This document shows, piece after piece, positions 17,459 through 27,096 of a DNA stretch of 64,000 bases. The position numbers and the translations under genes are program-made. Under the pieces are notes generated by a model that saw nothing but the letters and a program-made list of their open reading frames with translations, did not search any database and was not told the DNA's origin. Source of the stretch: Schlesneria sp. DSM 10557. Lineage in GTDB: Bacteria; Planctomycetota; Planctomycetia; Planctomycetales; Planctomycetaceae. Location: positions 5,851,001 through 5,915,000 of the forward strand of contig NZ_CP124747.1 of assembly GCF_041860085.1 (NCBI RefSeq), in the 5' to 3' direction. Numbering within the stretch: the stretch's first letter is position 1; every line of letters begins with the position of its first letter.

Positions 17459-18691
17459 ATGATGGGAGCCAAGTCGCCAGAAGAATTCACCCCCACTGAC
17501 CTTCCCGAGTCGGCTCGTCCTGCAGAATCGGCAGGCCCCGCTGCGGTAATGAAAGGTGACATAACGTCGGTGAGTCCCGCTTCTGTGGACGAAACAAACT
17601 CTGCAAATGTCGCGGGTATCCATCCGCAGCCGACACCCGCCGTCGAAGACCACGCAACGTCGGTTTGCTCGACTGAGAACGGAAACTCGACTGAGAACGG
17701 AAAACAGTTCAGCCACGTCAAAGACGTGCTGAATGATCCCGTCACTTTGCATATGCGTCCCGCCTCGACGCTGTTGCGAATGGATCAGACGATTGCGGCA
17801 TCGCTGGAGTTGATTCGATCCCGGCAGGACGTGGGACGCATCATCTATTTCTACGTCGTCGACGACCAGCATCGTCTGCAGGGAGTGGTCACGACACGGA
17901 AGCTGCTGTTGAGCTCACCCGAGACCACAATCGGTGCGGTCATGTCGCCTCATACAGTGGCCATTCCTTCAACCGCCAGTGTGCTTGAGGCGTGCGAGTT
18001 CTTTACTCAACATAAACTGCTTGCCTTTCCTGTCGTCGACGCTGAGCAGAAGGTGGTCGGGATTGTTGACGTTGACCTGTATACGGAAGAAATCCGTGAG
18101 ATCGAACGGCGGCAGGATAGCGACGATCTGTTCCAGCTCATCGGGGTTCATCTTTCGGAAGCCGCTCAAGGAAACGCACGGCTGGCCTTCATGGGGCGGT
18201 TCCCCTGGTTACTGTGTAACGTCCTTGGCGGAATGCTGTCGGCGCTGATCGCCGATGCGTATGACGATGTTTCCACACTGGTTGTCGTGGCCCCATTTAT
18301 TGCACTCGTGACCGCTCTGGCAGAGAGCGTCAGTATTCAGTCGGTCAGTCTGGCTCTGCAGGCGCTGCATGCACACCCCCCGAAGTGGACGACGTTTATT
18401 CGACTGGTCGGTCTGGAACTGCTGGTAGGGCTTCTGCTGGGGGTGGCCTGCGGCCTGACGGTTGGGGCCGTGGCGCTGATATGGAAGGGAAATCTGGTCG
18501 TCGCCGTCAGTCTCTTTCTGGGGATTGTCGGTGGAGTGGTGACCTCCGCAGGTGTGGGACTCGCAATCCCCTACGTCCTGCGCCTGTTCCGCCGGGATCC
18601 GCAACTGGCCTCGGGACCCATCGCTCTCGCGCTGAGCGACGTGGTCACGCTGCTCTGCTATTTCAACCTGGGACGGTGGCTGTTGACGTGA
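17459..18691 (+). CDS. mgtE: MgtE-like divalent cation transporter without N domain
   Basis: The order is a hydrophilic Pro/Ser/Glu-rich stretch (residues 1-90), a CBS pair (about 95-215; VVTTRKLLL, PSTASVLEACEFFTQHKLLAFPVVD) and a five-helix membrane part (about 240-410; FPWLLCNVLGGML, TALAESVSIQSVSLAL, SGPIALALSDVVTLLCYF). The SGPIALALSDVVTL stretch corresponds to the ion-binding region of MgtE. Classical MgtE (about 450 residues) has a superhelical N domain before the CBS pair that helps gate the channel with Mg2+. Here it is missing and replaced by a low-complexity segment, so gating may rest on the CBS pair alone. No riboswitch is visible upstream. Confidence 0.82.
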   Translation: MMGAKSPEEFTPTDLPESARPAESAGPAAVMKGDITSVSPASVDETNSANVAGIHPQPTPAVEDHATSVCSTENGNSTENGKQFSHVKDVLNDPVTLHMRPASTLLRMDQTIAASLELIRSRQDVGRIIYFYVVDDQHRLQGVVTTRKLLLSSPETTIGAVMSPHTVAIPSTASVLEACEFFTQHKLLAFPVVDAEQKVVGIVDVDLYTEEIREIERRQDSDDLFQLIGVHLSEAAQGNARLAFMGRFPWLLCNVLGGMLSALIADAYDDVSTLVVVAPFIALVTALAESVSIQSVSLALQALHAHPPKWTTFIRLVGLELLVGLLLGVACGLTVGAVALIWKGNLVVAVSLFLGIVGGVVTSAGVGLAIPYVLRLFRRDPQLASGPIALALSDVVTLLCYFNLGRWLLT

Positions 18692-18935
18692 CATTGTGAG
18701 AGATCTGATTCGTCGGGCACGGTGGCGCGTCAGATCAATATTCTCTTTTGCACTCGCCGTGAACTTGCGCTAGACTTCTCGCTTCCCGCCCTCAGCGACG
18801 GACGTCGAATGCAGGTCTGCGACGACGAGTCTGCGTTGGAGCGGCCGGGGAAGCAGCCTGATTCCGAGGTGTCAGTCCTTGGTCGGGCGATCGGTTTAAC
18901 ACGAAGTTAAGTCGCCTTTACGCACGGAAAATTGA

Positions 18936-19976
18936 ATGCATTCTCAACGCCTCGACGAACTATTGACGCAGTTTCCTCGACATCGAATTGCTGTGCTGGG
19001 TGACTTCTTTCTGGACAAGTACCTCGAAGTCTCACCCGAGCTGGCAGAACCGAGTCTGGAAACGGGTCGGGTCGCTCATCAGGTTTTGGCAATTCGACGA
19101 TCGCCTGGTGCTGCGGGAACCGTTGTCAACAATCTGGCGGCACTCGGTGCGACTCAACTGCATGCGATCGGTGCCGTTGGCGACGATGGAGAAGCGTTTG
19201 ATCTGTGCAAAGGATTAAATCAGATTGGCTGTTCGACCGACGGACTGTTGCGCTGTCCCGAGCTGATGACGCCGACCTACCTTAAGCCTCATGATCAGAA
19301 TGTCGCGGGACTCGAGGGAGAGCATTCGAGATACGACACCAAAAACCGCGTTCCGACTCCGCAGGCCATCGTCGATCGTATCGCCGCCGAACTGGAACGC
19401 GTCCTACCGCAGGTGGACGCTCTGCTGATTATGGACCAGGTCGAAATCGCAGATTGCGGTGTCGTGACAACGCGATTGCGGGACCGCGTCGCCGAATTGG
19501 CTCGACGATTCAGCAATGTCATCTTCTGGGCTGACAGCCGTCGGTTCATTCGATCCTTCCGCAATACGATGATCAAAGCGAATCAGTTCGAGGCGGTGCA
19601 TCGGCTGAATCCGGCTGTGGGAGAAGAAGTTTCGGCTGAGGAACTCCGCCGGCTCGTTCCCCAGTTGCGAACGGAAAACCAGGCTACTGTGTTTGTCACC
19701 TACGGTGAGCGGGGGATCTGGGTGAGTGATCCGGAAGTCACGCTGGTACCGGGTGTGAAAGTGCGGGGGCCGATCGATCCAACCGGGGCGGGGGATAGTG
19801 CTTCGGCCGGTGCGGTGATGTCCTTGTGTAGCGGTGCGACGGCCGCCGAAGCGGCGCTGGTCGCCAACCTGGTTGCCTCCATCACGGTCCAGCAATTGGG
19901 CACCACCGGCACGGCCTCACCCGATCAGGTTCGGGCAGCCCTGCAGGAGTGGCATTCCCAGCAGGGACAGTCATAG
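18936..19976 (+). CDS. PfkB-family carbohydrate kinase, RfaE1-like
   Basis: This is a ribokinase-fold kinase of 346 residues. The N-terminal strand is IAVLGDFFLDKY. A substrate-site GAAGTVVNNLAALG near 63-76 matches the GGAANVA(x)N(x)A element, and the catalytic anion-hole motif is DPTGAGDSASAG near 280-291 with the base Asp. The closest family by feel is heptose-7-phosphate kinase (RfaE domain I, HldE), which would fit a Gram-negative envelope, but no adenylyltransferase domain follows. Other sugar kinases cannot be excluded. It meets the dehydratase gene tail to tail. Confidence 0.8.
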   Translation: MHSQRLDELLTQFPRHRIAVLGDFFLDKYLEVSPELAEPSLETGRVAHQVLAIRRSPGAAGTVVNNLAALGATQLHAIGAVGDDGEAFDLCKGLNQIGCSTDGLLRCPELMTPTYLKPHDQNVAGLEGEHSRYDTKNRVPTPQAIVDRIAAELERVLPQVDALLIMDQVEIADCGVVTTRLRDRVAELARRFSNVIFWADSRRFIRSFRNTMIKANQFEAVHRLNPAVGEEVSAEELRRLVPQLRTENQATVFVTYGERGIWVSDPEVTLVPGVKVRGPIDPTGAGDSASAGAVMSLCSGATAAEAALVANLVASITVQQLGTTGTASPDQVRAALQEWHSQQGQS

Positions 19977-20117
19977 ACGGGTCGCTCGCGTCTCGGCTCT
20001 ATAGTGAATGTCAGTGCCGGGGACAAGAACCCAGGCGCACTGCCGTGTTGATGTGGGTGTCTCCTCAAGTACGTGGAGTGTTCTACGGGTGTTGTAACCC
20101 CGGATGAGGGACAGGGA

Positions 20118-21842
20118 TCAGGACCGGCCGACAAGAGGGTGAATGAACTCCAGGGCCGCTTCGGATTCGGGACGCAGGAAGTCGAAGTCACATCCTTCAT
20201 CCGCCTGGAGAACGTGGTCAATATACAGTTTGGGGTAGCCTCGCAGATGCCTGGACGTGGGGGCTTTCCAGGCGGCTCGTCGCCGTTCGAGCTCCGTGGC
20301 ATCGACAAGCAGTTCCAGGCTCCGTCCGGCGACATCGAGCTGGATCAGATCACCATCTTGGACGAGTGCCAGATTTCCTCCCACAGCCGCTTCGGGCGTG
20401 ACATGCAGCACGACGGTTCCAAACGCAGTGCCACTCATGCGAGAATCGCTGATCCGGACGAGATCGGCGATGCCCGCCTGCAGCAGCTTGCTGGGGACAG
20501 GAATCGAACCCCACTCCGGGAATCCGGGGACTCCTTTCGGACCTGCGTTCTGGAGTACCAGCACACTGTCACCCGTCACCGGCAGGTCAGGACCATCGAT
20601 CCGGTTGAGCATGTCTTCGTAATCACGGAAGACGAGTGCAGGGCCGACATGTTTCAGAAGATGCGGCGAGGCGGCAGAGGCCTTGATGATGGCTCCGTTG
20701 GGGGCGAGGTTGCCCTTCAACACCGCGAGAGATCCGCCGGAAAGGAGGGGCTGCTCTGCGGAAACAATCACCTTGCGATCGAAACTGCGGGAACGGGCAA
20801 TGTTTTCTCCCAGCGTTCGGCCGCAGACGGTCATTTCATCGAGATGCAACAGGGAACGGATTTCCGCAAGCACGGCCGAGACCCCACCCGCCGAATCGAA
20901 GGCGTCCATCAGGTGGCTTCCCGATGGCATCAGGTTGACCAGGAACGGGGTCGACTTCGAGAGTTCGTCGAATCGTTCCAGCGGCAGTCGAATTCCGCGA
21001 CGTCCTGCCATCGCGATCAGGTGGACGATCGCATTTGTCGATCCACCCAGAGCGAGCAGTGTCCGGATCGCATTGTCAAAGGCCTTTGGTGTCAGAATGC
21101 GCGATGGACGCAGGTCTTCGCGGACGAGTTGCACGATCCGGCGCCCTGTTGCCGTCGCTGCCTGAAGTCGTCGCGCGTCGGTCGCGGGGATCGAGGCCGT
21201 GCCGGGCAACATCATTCCCAGGGCTTCGGACAGGGATGTCATCGTGGACGCCGTCCCCATCGTATTGCAGGCCCCGACACCGCAGCCGTAGCTGGCTTCG
21301 ATCTCGTGCCATTCCTCCAGAGACAGCCGTCCCGCTCGCCGGTCGTCCGAATACTTCCACAGGTCCGTCCCCGAACCAACGGAGTTGCCTCGCCAATGAC
21401 CAATCGCTCGCGGCCCACCATTGATCTGAATTGCGGGGAGGTCGGCACTGGCGGCGGCCATCAACTGGGCGGGAGTGGTCTTGTCACAATTGCAGAGCAG
21501 CACGACACCGTCAATGGGGTTGGCGCGCAAGGTTTCTTCGACGTCCATGGCCATCAGGTTGCGATAGAGCATCGCCGATGGCTTCATGAATTCCTCACCC
21601 AGAGAAATCGTGGGAAACTCCAGCGGCAATCCCCCTTCCAGCAGCACGCCCCTTTTTACCGCATCGGCCACGTCACGCAGGTTGCCGTTGCAGTTGTTCA
21701 GCTCACTCCAGCTGTTGGCGAGACCGATCACCGGTTTGCCGAGATAATCGTCCGGGTTGAGACCCATGGCTCGCAGAGCAGATCGGTTTTGAAATGCCAG
21801 TTCCTCGCGTCCACCAAACCACTGAGCGCTTCTATATTTCAT
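20118..21842 (-). CDS. IlvD/Edd-family sugar-acid dehydratase
   Basis: This is a 574-residue Fe-S dehydratase. Cluster ligands C51 (ELNNCNGN), C119 (CNCDKTTPA) and C192 (VGACNTMG) are all present with spacing of 68 and 73 residues. K121 after CD is the usual metal-bridging carbamylated lysine. The start YRSAQWFGGREE is typical of the L-arabinonate/D-xylonate dehydratase branch, whereas dihydroxyacid dehydratase (IlvD) and 6-phosphogluconate dehydratase start differently. Dehydration of an aldonic acid to a 2-keto-3-deoxy acid is the likely reaction. ATG 21842 is chosen; the frame is open to 21980, but the added residues are unlike the family. No sugar-acid operon partners are adjacent. Confidence 0.88.
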   Translation of the reverse strand: MKYRSAQWFGGREELAFQNRSALRAMGLNPDDYLGKPVIGLANSWSELNNCNGNLRDVADAVKRGVLLEGGLPLEFPTISLGEEFMKPSAMLYRNLMAMDVEETLRANPIDGVVLLCNCDKTTPAQLMAAASADLPAIQINGGPRAIGHWRGNSVGSGTDLWKYSDDRRAGRLSLEEWHEIEASYGCGVGACNTMGTASTMTSLSEALGMMLPGTASIPATDARRLQAATATGRRIVQLVREDLRPSRILTPKAFDNAIRTLLALGGSTNAIVHLIAMAGRRGIRLPLERFDELSKSTPFLVNLMPSGSHLMDAFDSAGGVSAVLAEIRSLLHLDEMTVCGRTLGENIARSRSFDRKVIVSAEQPLLSGGSLAVLKGNLAPNGAIIKASAASPHLLKHVGPALVFRDYEDMLNRIDGPDLPVTGDSVLVLQNAGPKGVPGFPEWGSIPVPSKLLQAGIADLVRISDSRMSGTAFGTVVLHVTPEAAVGGNLALVQDGDLIQLDVAGRSLELLVDATELERRRAAWKAPTSRHLRGYPKLYIDHVLQADEGCDFDFLRPESEAALEFIHPLVGRS

Positions 21843-22201
21843 CTGTGTGGACACGTAATGGCCGCTTTGCCTGCTAGGGAGTCGGGATGGGTCACTGCTG
21901 AGAGGAACGAATTTAATAGATCGTCTTTGGTCGCGAAACAGAGTCACTGTTCCTTTGCTCAAGTGAAGCCTGCATCCCAATCCGTCAGCTGGAACGGATT
22001 AGGCGGTCGCGGATCGACGGCGGAAGCATCATTTTTCAGGAAAAATCGATATATTCGGGACTCTCGACGAACTTCCCGCATCCCTCCAGGCCGCCGATCG
22101 AACGCAGTCCATTTTGTTCAGGTATAACGATACCGTAGAGTAGGCAAACTCTCACCACGTGTTCGGTGGCCGGTTTAGGTTTCGACATCAGAGATTCAGC
22201 G
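21843..22201. other. Divergent intergenic region
   Basis: This region separates the leftward dehydratase gene from the rightward LEPR-XLL/FKBP gene and must hold both promoters. No coding frame or clear motif stands out apart from an A/T-rich patch near 22035-22050. Confidence 0.3.
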
Positions 22202-23812
22202 ATGAAGCAAGACTGGACGGAAAAGCTGTTGAGTTGGTGGCAAGGCCGGACAGGTCCTCGAGCGGCGCGTCGGTCTCATTCCCGCGGGCCCTCATACGGA
22301 GCCGCCTCCGGGGCACTCATCTCTCACCTCGAAGTGCTGGAATCACGTCGTCTGCTGACAAACCTGATTCATGTCACGGTCGAAGACGGAGCAATCAGGC
22401 TGGTGGATCAGGCGGGACGGTCTGCCCAGGATGGGGATGCCTTCCAGATCACCTTCACCGCAACTCAGGTGACGCTGACCGGGACGAACGGGACGCAGTT
22501 TGAGGTGGCTGGTCAGAAGGTCTCCACCTACACGGCGGCCATTACCCAGCCGGTTTCGATTTCGATGCACCTGCATTCCCGTGGCAATACGGTCTCTGTG
22601 ACAGGGGACGGAACGGCCAGTCTGAAGTCGCTGTCGGTGAATTTTGGTCACGCACGAGGGGACAATTCCCTGAATCTGACGAAGGTCATCGCCGATTCGA
22701 TCTCGATTCGTGGCGGCCGGGGCAACGACTCGGTGAACATCGTCCAATCGACAGTCCGGAACAACCTTTCGGCGGAATTGGGCTTCCGCAGCGGTGACCT
22801 GCTGGATCTGGACCGGAGTACGGTTGAGGGGAATGTTCGGGATACGGTCAGCCAGCTCGTGATCGACCACTCGACAATCTCCGGGTCCCTGAATTCCCGT
22901 CAGTTTGGACGAAACAGTTCCTTCAAGACGATTGCCAGCACCTACGACGGTGCCGTGACGTTGCGAATGGGAGGTGACAGCGTCATCGGAATGTATGGGT
23001 CTCCCGAAGGGCCGAATCGATTTAACAGTTCACAAACAGTGATCGGTCTTCGGCGATATCAGACGACGATTTATCAGGCCACGAATTCGGTTGTGAACGC
23101 GGAATCACCACGATTGAGGAACGTGAACGTGACTCAATTGTCGGCAACGTTCACACCGCCGACGGTGACACCGCTGGCGGCCGCCACGAACACTCCCATC
23201 ATCACCGGGACGTATGATTCCGTGAAGTCGCCCGTACTGACTGTGGCGGTCAACGGAAAGACGTACAAACTGGGGACCGATTCACAATTGACGTCTCCCT
23301 CCGCTGGCAAATGGTCATTGAATCTGTCGGGGGCTCCCCTGACGGCCAGAACGACGACCGTCACCGCAACCAGTTATGACGTGAATGGGAATAAGCTGTC
23401 GGGGACGGGGACGGTCACGAATGAACAGTTCATCATCGACAGCTATCTGACCGCGAACAACCTGACCGCCACAAGAACCGCTACTGGCCTGACCTATGTG
23501 ATTACGACAGCCGGGGGGGGCGAAGTTCCGTCGAACGGTCAGACGGTGAAGGCTACTTACACCGGGTATGTGCTGAATTCGGATGGAACGCAGGGAACCC
23601 AGTTTGACTCCAACACGACGACCGGGTTCTCGTTTGTCCTCGGAGCGGGCACGGTGGTCAAAGGGTGGGACGAAGCGTTCAAGCGTTTGCCGGTGGGGAC
23701 CTCCGCTCGACTGCTGATTCCGTCTTCCCTGGCCTATGGAACGGGCTCACGCACGAACATCCCGGCGAACAGTATTTTGATTTTCGACGTGACGCTGGTG
23801 TCAGCGGTGTAG
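22202..23812 (+). CDS. LEPR-XLL-type surface protein with C-terminal FKBP prolyl isomerase
   Basis: After a basic N-terminus comes HLEVLESRRLLT (near residues 42-53), a variant of the LEPR-XLL signature that marks secreted proteins in Rhodopirellula and relatives. Residues 60-300 form a Thr/Ser/Asn-rich beta-repeat region (VTLTGTNGTQFEV, NSLNLTKVIADSISI) of the beta-helix or haemagglutinin kind. Residues 305-415 resemble a bacterial Ig-like domain. The last 110 residues are an FKBP domain (GQTVKATYTGYV, FVLGAGTVVKGWDEA, RLLIPSSLAYGTG, NSILIFDVTLV). A peptidyl-prolyl isomerase displayed on a surface or matrix protein is unusual. ATG 22202 is preferred over 22166. Confidence 0.85.
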   Translation: MKQDWTEKLLSWWQGRTGPRAARRSHSRGPSYGAASGALISHLEVLESRRLLTNLIHVTVEDGAIRLVDQAGRSAQDGDAFQITFTATQVTLTGTNGTQFEVAGQKVSTYTAAITQPVSISMHLHSRGNTVSVTGDGTASLKSLSVNFGHARGDNSLNLTKVIADSISIRGGRGNDSVNIVQSTVRNNLSAELGFRSGDLLDLDRSTVEGNVRDTVSQLVIDHSTISGSLNSRQFGRNSSFKTIASTYDGAVTLRMGGDSVIGMYGSPEGPNRFNSSQTVIGLRRYQTTIYQATNSVVNAESPRLRNVNVTQLSATFTPPTVTPLAAATNTPIITGTYDSVKSPVLTVAVNGKTYKLGTDSQLTSPSAGKWSLNLSGAPLTARTTTVTATSYDVNGNKLSGTGTVTNEQFIIDSYLTANNLTATRTATGLTYVITTAGGGEVPSNGQTVKATYTGYVLNSDGTQGTQFDSNTTTGFSFVLGAGTVVKGWDEAFKRLPVGTSARLLIPSSLAYGTGSRTNIPANSILIFDVTLVSAV

Positions 23813-24215
23813 TTTGAGGAACCGACGTCCCGTCCCGGATTTCTGGCTTTCACACAGCGGTGAGGGAAGACTTGAGCTCTCTTTTCTTCCCCAATCTCCT
23901 GTTCACATTGATTCGTCAGGATGCGTGACTGGACGCTGGCTGAGGCTCACGTGGTTCCAGAAAAACTGTCCGAAGGAACCCTACGACGAAACGGGAGGCG
24001 AAATGGAGGGGCATTGGGGTTCGTGGGCTTGCGCCACCCGGGGATGTGCTCTTAATGAGCAGAGAAAATCCACCTTGGAAAACAGACAGCTACGGGTAGC
24101 GCCATCCATCGTGCCGAACGTCAGTGTCTGTCTTGAACAGAACTGGGGGCGTGGAATCAGACGTGGACTCGCAGTCGTTCACTGAGACTGCAAGTCCTGA
24201 CTGATCAATCGAGAG
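23813..24215. other. Intergenic region between convergent genes
   Basis: A plus-strand frame of about 120 codons (23814-24185) crosses this region but has no recognisable motif and unusual composition (many Trp and Cys), so I do not call it a gene. No clear terminator hairpin was found. Confidence 0.3.
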
Positions 24216-25034
24216 TTAGAACTTGTGGCCGACCTGGGGGCCGTTCTTGGTCTGAGTCAGGATTTCCGGACCGGATTCGGTAATCAGCAGCGTGTGTTCG
24301 AACTGAGCGGACAAAGAGAGATCCATGGTTCGGACGGTCCATTTGTCGCGCGTGTCGAGCATGGTTCGCCACGTGCCGAGGTTCAGCATCGGCTCGACGG
24401 TGAAGCACATGCCAGGCTCGATGACAACCTGGGGTGCACCCGATCGCGGAACGTAATGAGGAACTCCGGGTTCCTGGTGGAATTCTCGTCCGAGCCCGTG
24501 GCCCTGGTATTCCTGTACGACTGCCAGACCATTAGCGCGAGCGAATCGTTCAATCGCATGACCGATGTCGCTGATCTTGCCAAAAGGCTGGATCGCCTGA
24601 ATTCCCAGGTACATGGAATCAAAAGTGACCTGCACCAGACGTCGGGCTTCCTGCGAGACGTTTCCAATCAGGAACGTTTCGGAGGAATCCCCGTGCCAGC
24701 CATCGACGATGGTGGTGAGATCGATGTTCACGATATCACCGTCGCGCAGCGGCATTTTGTTGGGGATGCCGTGGCAGACGACTTCGTTCACGCTGGCGCA
24801 CAGGCTGTTCGGGTAATTCTTGTAGCCGAGACAGGCGGGAATGTGGCCATGATCCATCGTGTACTCATACACGATCTTGTCGAGTTCCAGAGTCGTGACG
24901 CCTGCCTTGACGAGAGGACGAACATGGTCCATCAACTCGGCGTTAAATCGACCCGCTGCACGCAGGCCTTCCTGCTCTTCCTCTTTCAAGTAGAGCGGAC
25001 ACTTCGATTGTGGCTTGCGGCGCAACACGTTCAT
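24216..25034 (-). CDS. map: Methionine aminopeptidase type I
   Basis: This cytosolic enzyme removes the initiator methionine. The five metal ligands are recognisable: Asp in NIDLTTIVDGWHGDSSETF (two Asp), His in GHGLGREFHQEPG, Glu in FTVEPML and Glu in FEHTLLIT. The substrate-binding His lies in VCHGIPN. The protein is 272 residues from ATG 25034. The frame is open to 25097, but the first 21 residues are unlike the family. There is a short N-terminal stretch (KPQSKCPLYLKEEEQEG) rather than the zinc-finger extension of some type Ic enzymes. It is a single gene. Confidence 0.95.
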   Translation of the reverse strand: MNVLRRKPQSKCPLYLKEEEQEGLRAAGRFNAELMDHVRPLVKAGVTTLELDKIVYEYTMDHGHIPACLGYKNYPNSLCASVNEVVCHGIPNKMPLRDGDIVNIDLTTIVDGWHGDSSETFLIGNVSQEARRLVQVTFDSMYLGIQAIQPFGKISDIGHAIERFARANGLAVVQEYQGHGLGREFHQEPGVPHYVPRSGAPQVVIEPGMCFTVEPMLNLGTWRTMLDTRDKWTVRTMDLSLSAQFEHTLLITESGPEILTQTKNGPQVGHKF

Positions 25035-25479
25035 GGTTCTCAAACATACACTCCCGACCGGTCGCGGACGACGGTCAACGGCTTCCCGTGGCAACACTCA
25101 TCTGAATCATTACCGCAACAGTGTCATACGGCAAGTAGCATTTCGCAAGCCAAGTTTCGCCACGTCCTGCTGCTTTTTTACAAACAAACGGAGACCAAAC
25201 AACGTGAAATCCAGCTCCAGATGGTTACGGTCGGAACGGTAAACGACTGAAATCTCACGTTCTGAATCGTTTACGATGGGAGGCCGAAGCCCGAGGTGTT
25301 ATTGGGACCGGATAGGGAACCTCATGGCAAGATGTCGCAGATCGACGAAGAGCACAGGCTGCTTCGGTGTGTGCAACCTGTGCTCTCGAAAAATCTCAGA
25401 CTGTCCCGGATGAGTTTCCGCTTAGCGCAGAAATATCCACAACATTGACTGCTTCAGGGTTGTGGAACGCCGATGCAGG
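25035..25479. other. Intergenic region downstream of bioB
   Basis: No gene is visible. The region holds the promoter side of the methionine aminopeptidase gene and one long hairpin (see the entry at 25350). Confidence 0.35.
25350..25385 (-). terminator. Possible hairpin downstream of bioB
   Basis: GAGCACAGG (25350-25358) pairs perfectly with CCTGTGCTC (25377-25385) around an 18-base loop, about 95 bases after the bioB stop on the minus strand. There is no T run after it, so a factor-independent terminator is not certain. Confidence 0.35.
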
Positions 25480-26565
25480 CTAACCATGGCAAGTCGTGTG
25501 CTGATGCACTTCGGATTCGGGCGCTGACTGACAGCCGTTCTGCGATGCCTTCCAAGCCTGGTAAGCGTCGTGGTCTCCGATCACGATCTCGAATCCCAGG
25601 TCCGCGACCATCTTGAAATCGTCTTCCGCCGGCTGACCTTTAGTGGTCAGGTAGTCGCTCACGAACATCGAGTTAGCTGCGTAAAGGCTCATCGCCTGCA
25701 TCGATCGCAGATTCACTTCCCGCCCGCCGGACACGCGGAGTTCGACAGCGGGGTTCGCCATCCGGAACATACAGAGTGTTTTCAGGCAGTAGCGAGGGTT
25801 CAGGTCCCACTTCCGTTCGAGCGGAGTCCCGTCGATGGAGTGCAGGAAGTTGACCGGTGTCGAATGAACTCCCAGTCCCCGCAGTTCAAACGCGACATCC
25901 ACCAGATCCTGTTCGCTCTCACCCATCCCCACGATCAGTCCACTGCACAGTTCCATCCCGGCGTTTCGGACGGCCTTTAAGGTCTTGAGGCGATCCTCGT
26001 ACGTGTGGGTTGAGCAGATGGTGTCGTGGAACGTACGGCTGGTATTCAGGTTATGATTGATGCGATCAACGCCCGCTTTTTGCAGGGTTTCGGCTTGTTC
26101 GGGCTGCAAAAGTCCCAGGCAGCAGCAGATGTGCAGCCCGTATTTTTCCTTGATCTTGGTGACAGTTTGAGCAATGTGATCGACTTCGCGATTGCTGGGG
26201 CCACGGCCCGAGGCAACGATGCAGTAGGTGCGGGCCTGCGAAGCCACAGCACGCTCGGCACCTTCCATCAGCTTGGCTTCGTTCAGCAGGGCGTAGCGAG
26301 GAATGTCGGCTTCAGACAGGATCGACTGCGAGCAGTATCCGCAGTCTTCGGGGCAGAGGCCGCTTTTGGCATTTTTCAGGAAATAGAGGTGAACGCGTTT
26401 GCCGAAATGCTTCCGCCGAACGCGATAAGTCGCCGCGAGCAGGTCGAGAATCTCATCATCGTCTGACTGCAGGATGGCGAGTCCTTCGTCGACGGTCAGT
26501 TCGTGTCCGTCCAGAATTCGGGTAGCAAGGTCATTCCAGCGGTCTGCAGCCAGCGAGCAATCCAT
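25480..26565 (-). CDS. bioB: Biotin synthase
   Basis: This radical SAM enzyme inserts sulphur into dethiobiotin. The SAM-binding cluster motif is CPEDCGYC near residues 60-67 (CxxxCxxC), followed by YCIVASGRGPS. The [2Fe-2S] ligands sit in ICCCLGLL and further downstream, including an Arg in ELRVSGGRE. PVNFLHSIDGTPLE is a family hallmark. ATG 26565 has AAGGAAG at proper distance before it and gives 361 residues. The frame is open to 26769, but the extra 68 residues have no family match. The C-terminal 20 residues are rich in His, Cys and Gln (a loose HQHTTCHG tail). No other bio genes are near. Confidence 0.95.
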   Translation of the reverse strand: MDCSLAADRWNDLATRILDGHELTVDEGLAILQSDDDEILDLLAATYRVRRKHFGKRVHLYFLKNAKSGLCPEDCGYCSQSILSEADIPRYALLNEAKLMEGAERAVASQARTYCIVASGRGPSNREVDHIAQTVTKIKEKYGLHICCCLGLLQPEQAETLQKAGVDRINHNLNTSRTFHDTICSTHTYEDRLKTLKAVRNAGMELCSGLIVGMGESEQDLVDVAFELRGLGVHSTPVNFLHSIDGTPLERKWDLNPRYCLKTLCMFRMANPAVELRVSGGREVNLRSMQAMSLYAANSMFVSDYLTTKGQPAEDDFKMVADLGFEIVIGDHDAYQAWKASQNGCQSAPESEVHQHTTCHG

Positions 26566-26785
26566 CAACAAACTTCCTTCGAGCAACACGTTCTCATCAA
26601 GAGGCGGAATTCTAATCGTCAAACCACCCTTCAGAACAGGCAACCGTCGCCGGACGGGGGATTTTTGCTGGCGGTCCGTTGAAATCCGAGGCCCCATCGG
26701 GCAGGCAGCGCATTGCCAATCTGACGCAGAGATGGAAGTGATGAGTGAACTTTCCAGAAGTCGTGGCAAACGATTGAAGAAATCT

Positions 26786-26829
26786 TTGCGACAAAATGTC
26801 TTGACGTCTTGTTGTGCGGCTTGTATGCT
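26786..26829 (+). promoter_or_regulatory. Promoter with TTGCGACA motif, second copy
   Basis: TTGCGACA (26786-26793) is followed by GACAAAATGTC dyad symmetry and then TTGACG (26801-26806), a 17-bp spacer and TATGCT (26824-26829). The same TTGCGACA plus TTGAC(A/G)-17-TA(T/G) layout lies at 597-643 before the RepA-like gene. The hexamers are close to the sigma70 consensus. Confidence 0.5.
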
Positions 26830-27096
26830 CGTGCTTTTGAATCGCTGGGATGGCGGAGCGACTTTCAGGACTTCTCGAGTTTCCCATGTTGTCTAGTCGT
26901 CTACGGGAGAAGTCGGAGATTTCAGGATCCCGGGCGATCGATCGAATAACAGACGGCTCGATGTCCCAAGTCCAGATTCTTTACAGCGCGAGTTCTTGGC
27001 AGGGACCGGTATCGGTCAGCACTAAGGGGCTGCCGTGGTTCTCTCCGAAAGATCAACGCCTTGAGCGACATTTGAATCAGATTTTTGAACCAGATT

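Noticed and set aside
20073..22127. Plus-strand frame of 684 codons opposite the sugar-acid dehydratase gene
   Set aside because: Its translation has no recognisable motif and irregular composition, while the minus strand encodes a clear dehydratase with all cluster ligands. Long antisense frames are common in GC-rich genomes.
23814..24185. Frame of 123 codons after the LEPR-XLL/FKBP gene
   Set aside because: It starts two bases after the previous stop, but composition and lack of any motif do not support a gene.
26940..27000. tRNA-like translation pattern SQVQILYSA near 26960
   Set aside because: Such wording often comes from frames across tRNA genes, but no cloverleaf can be folded here.
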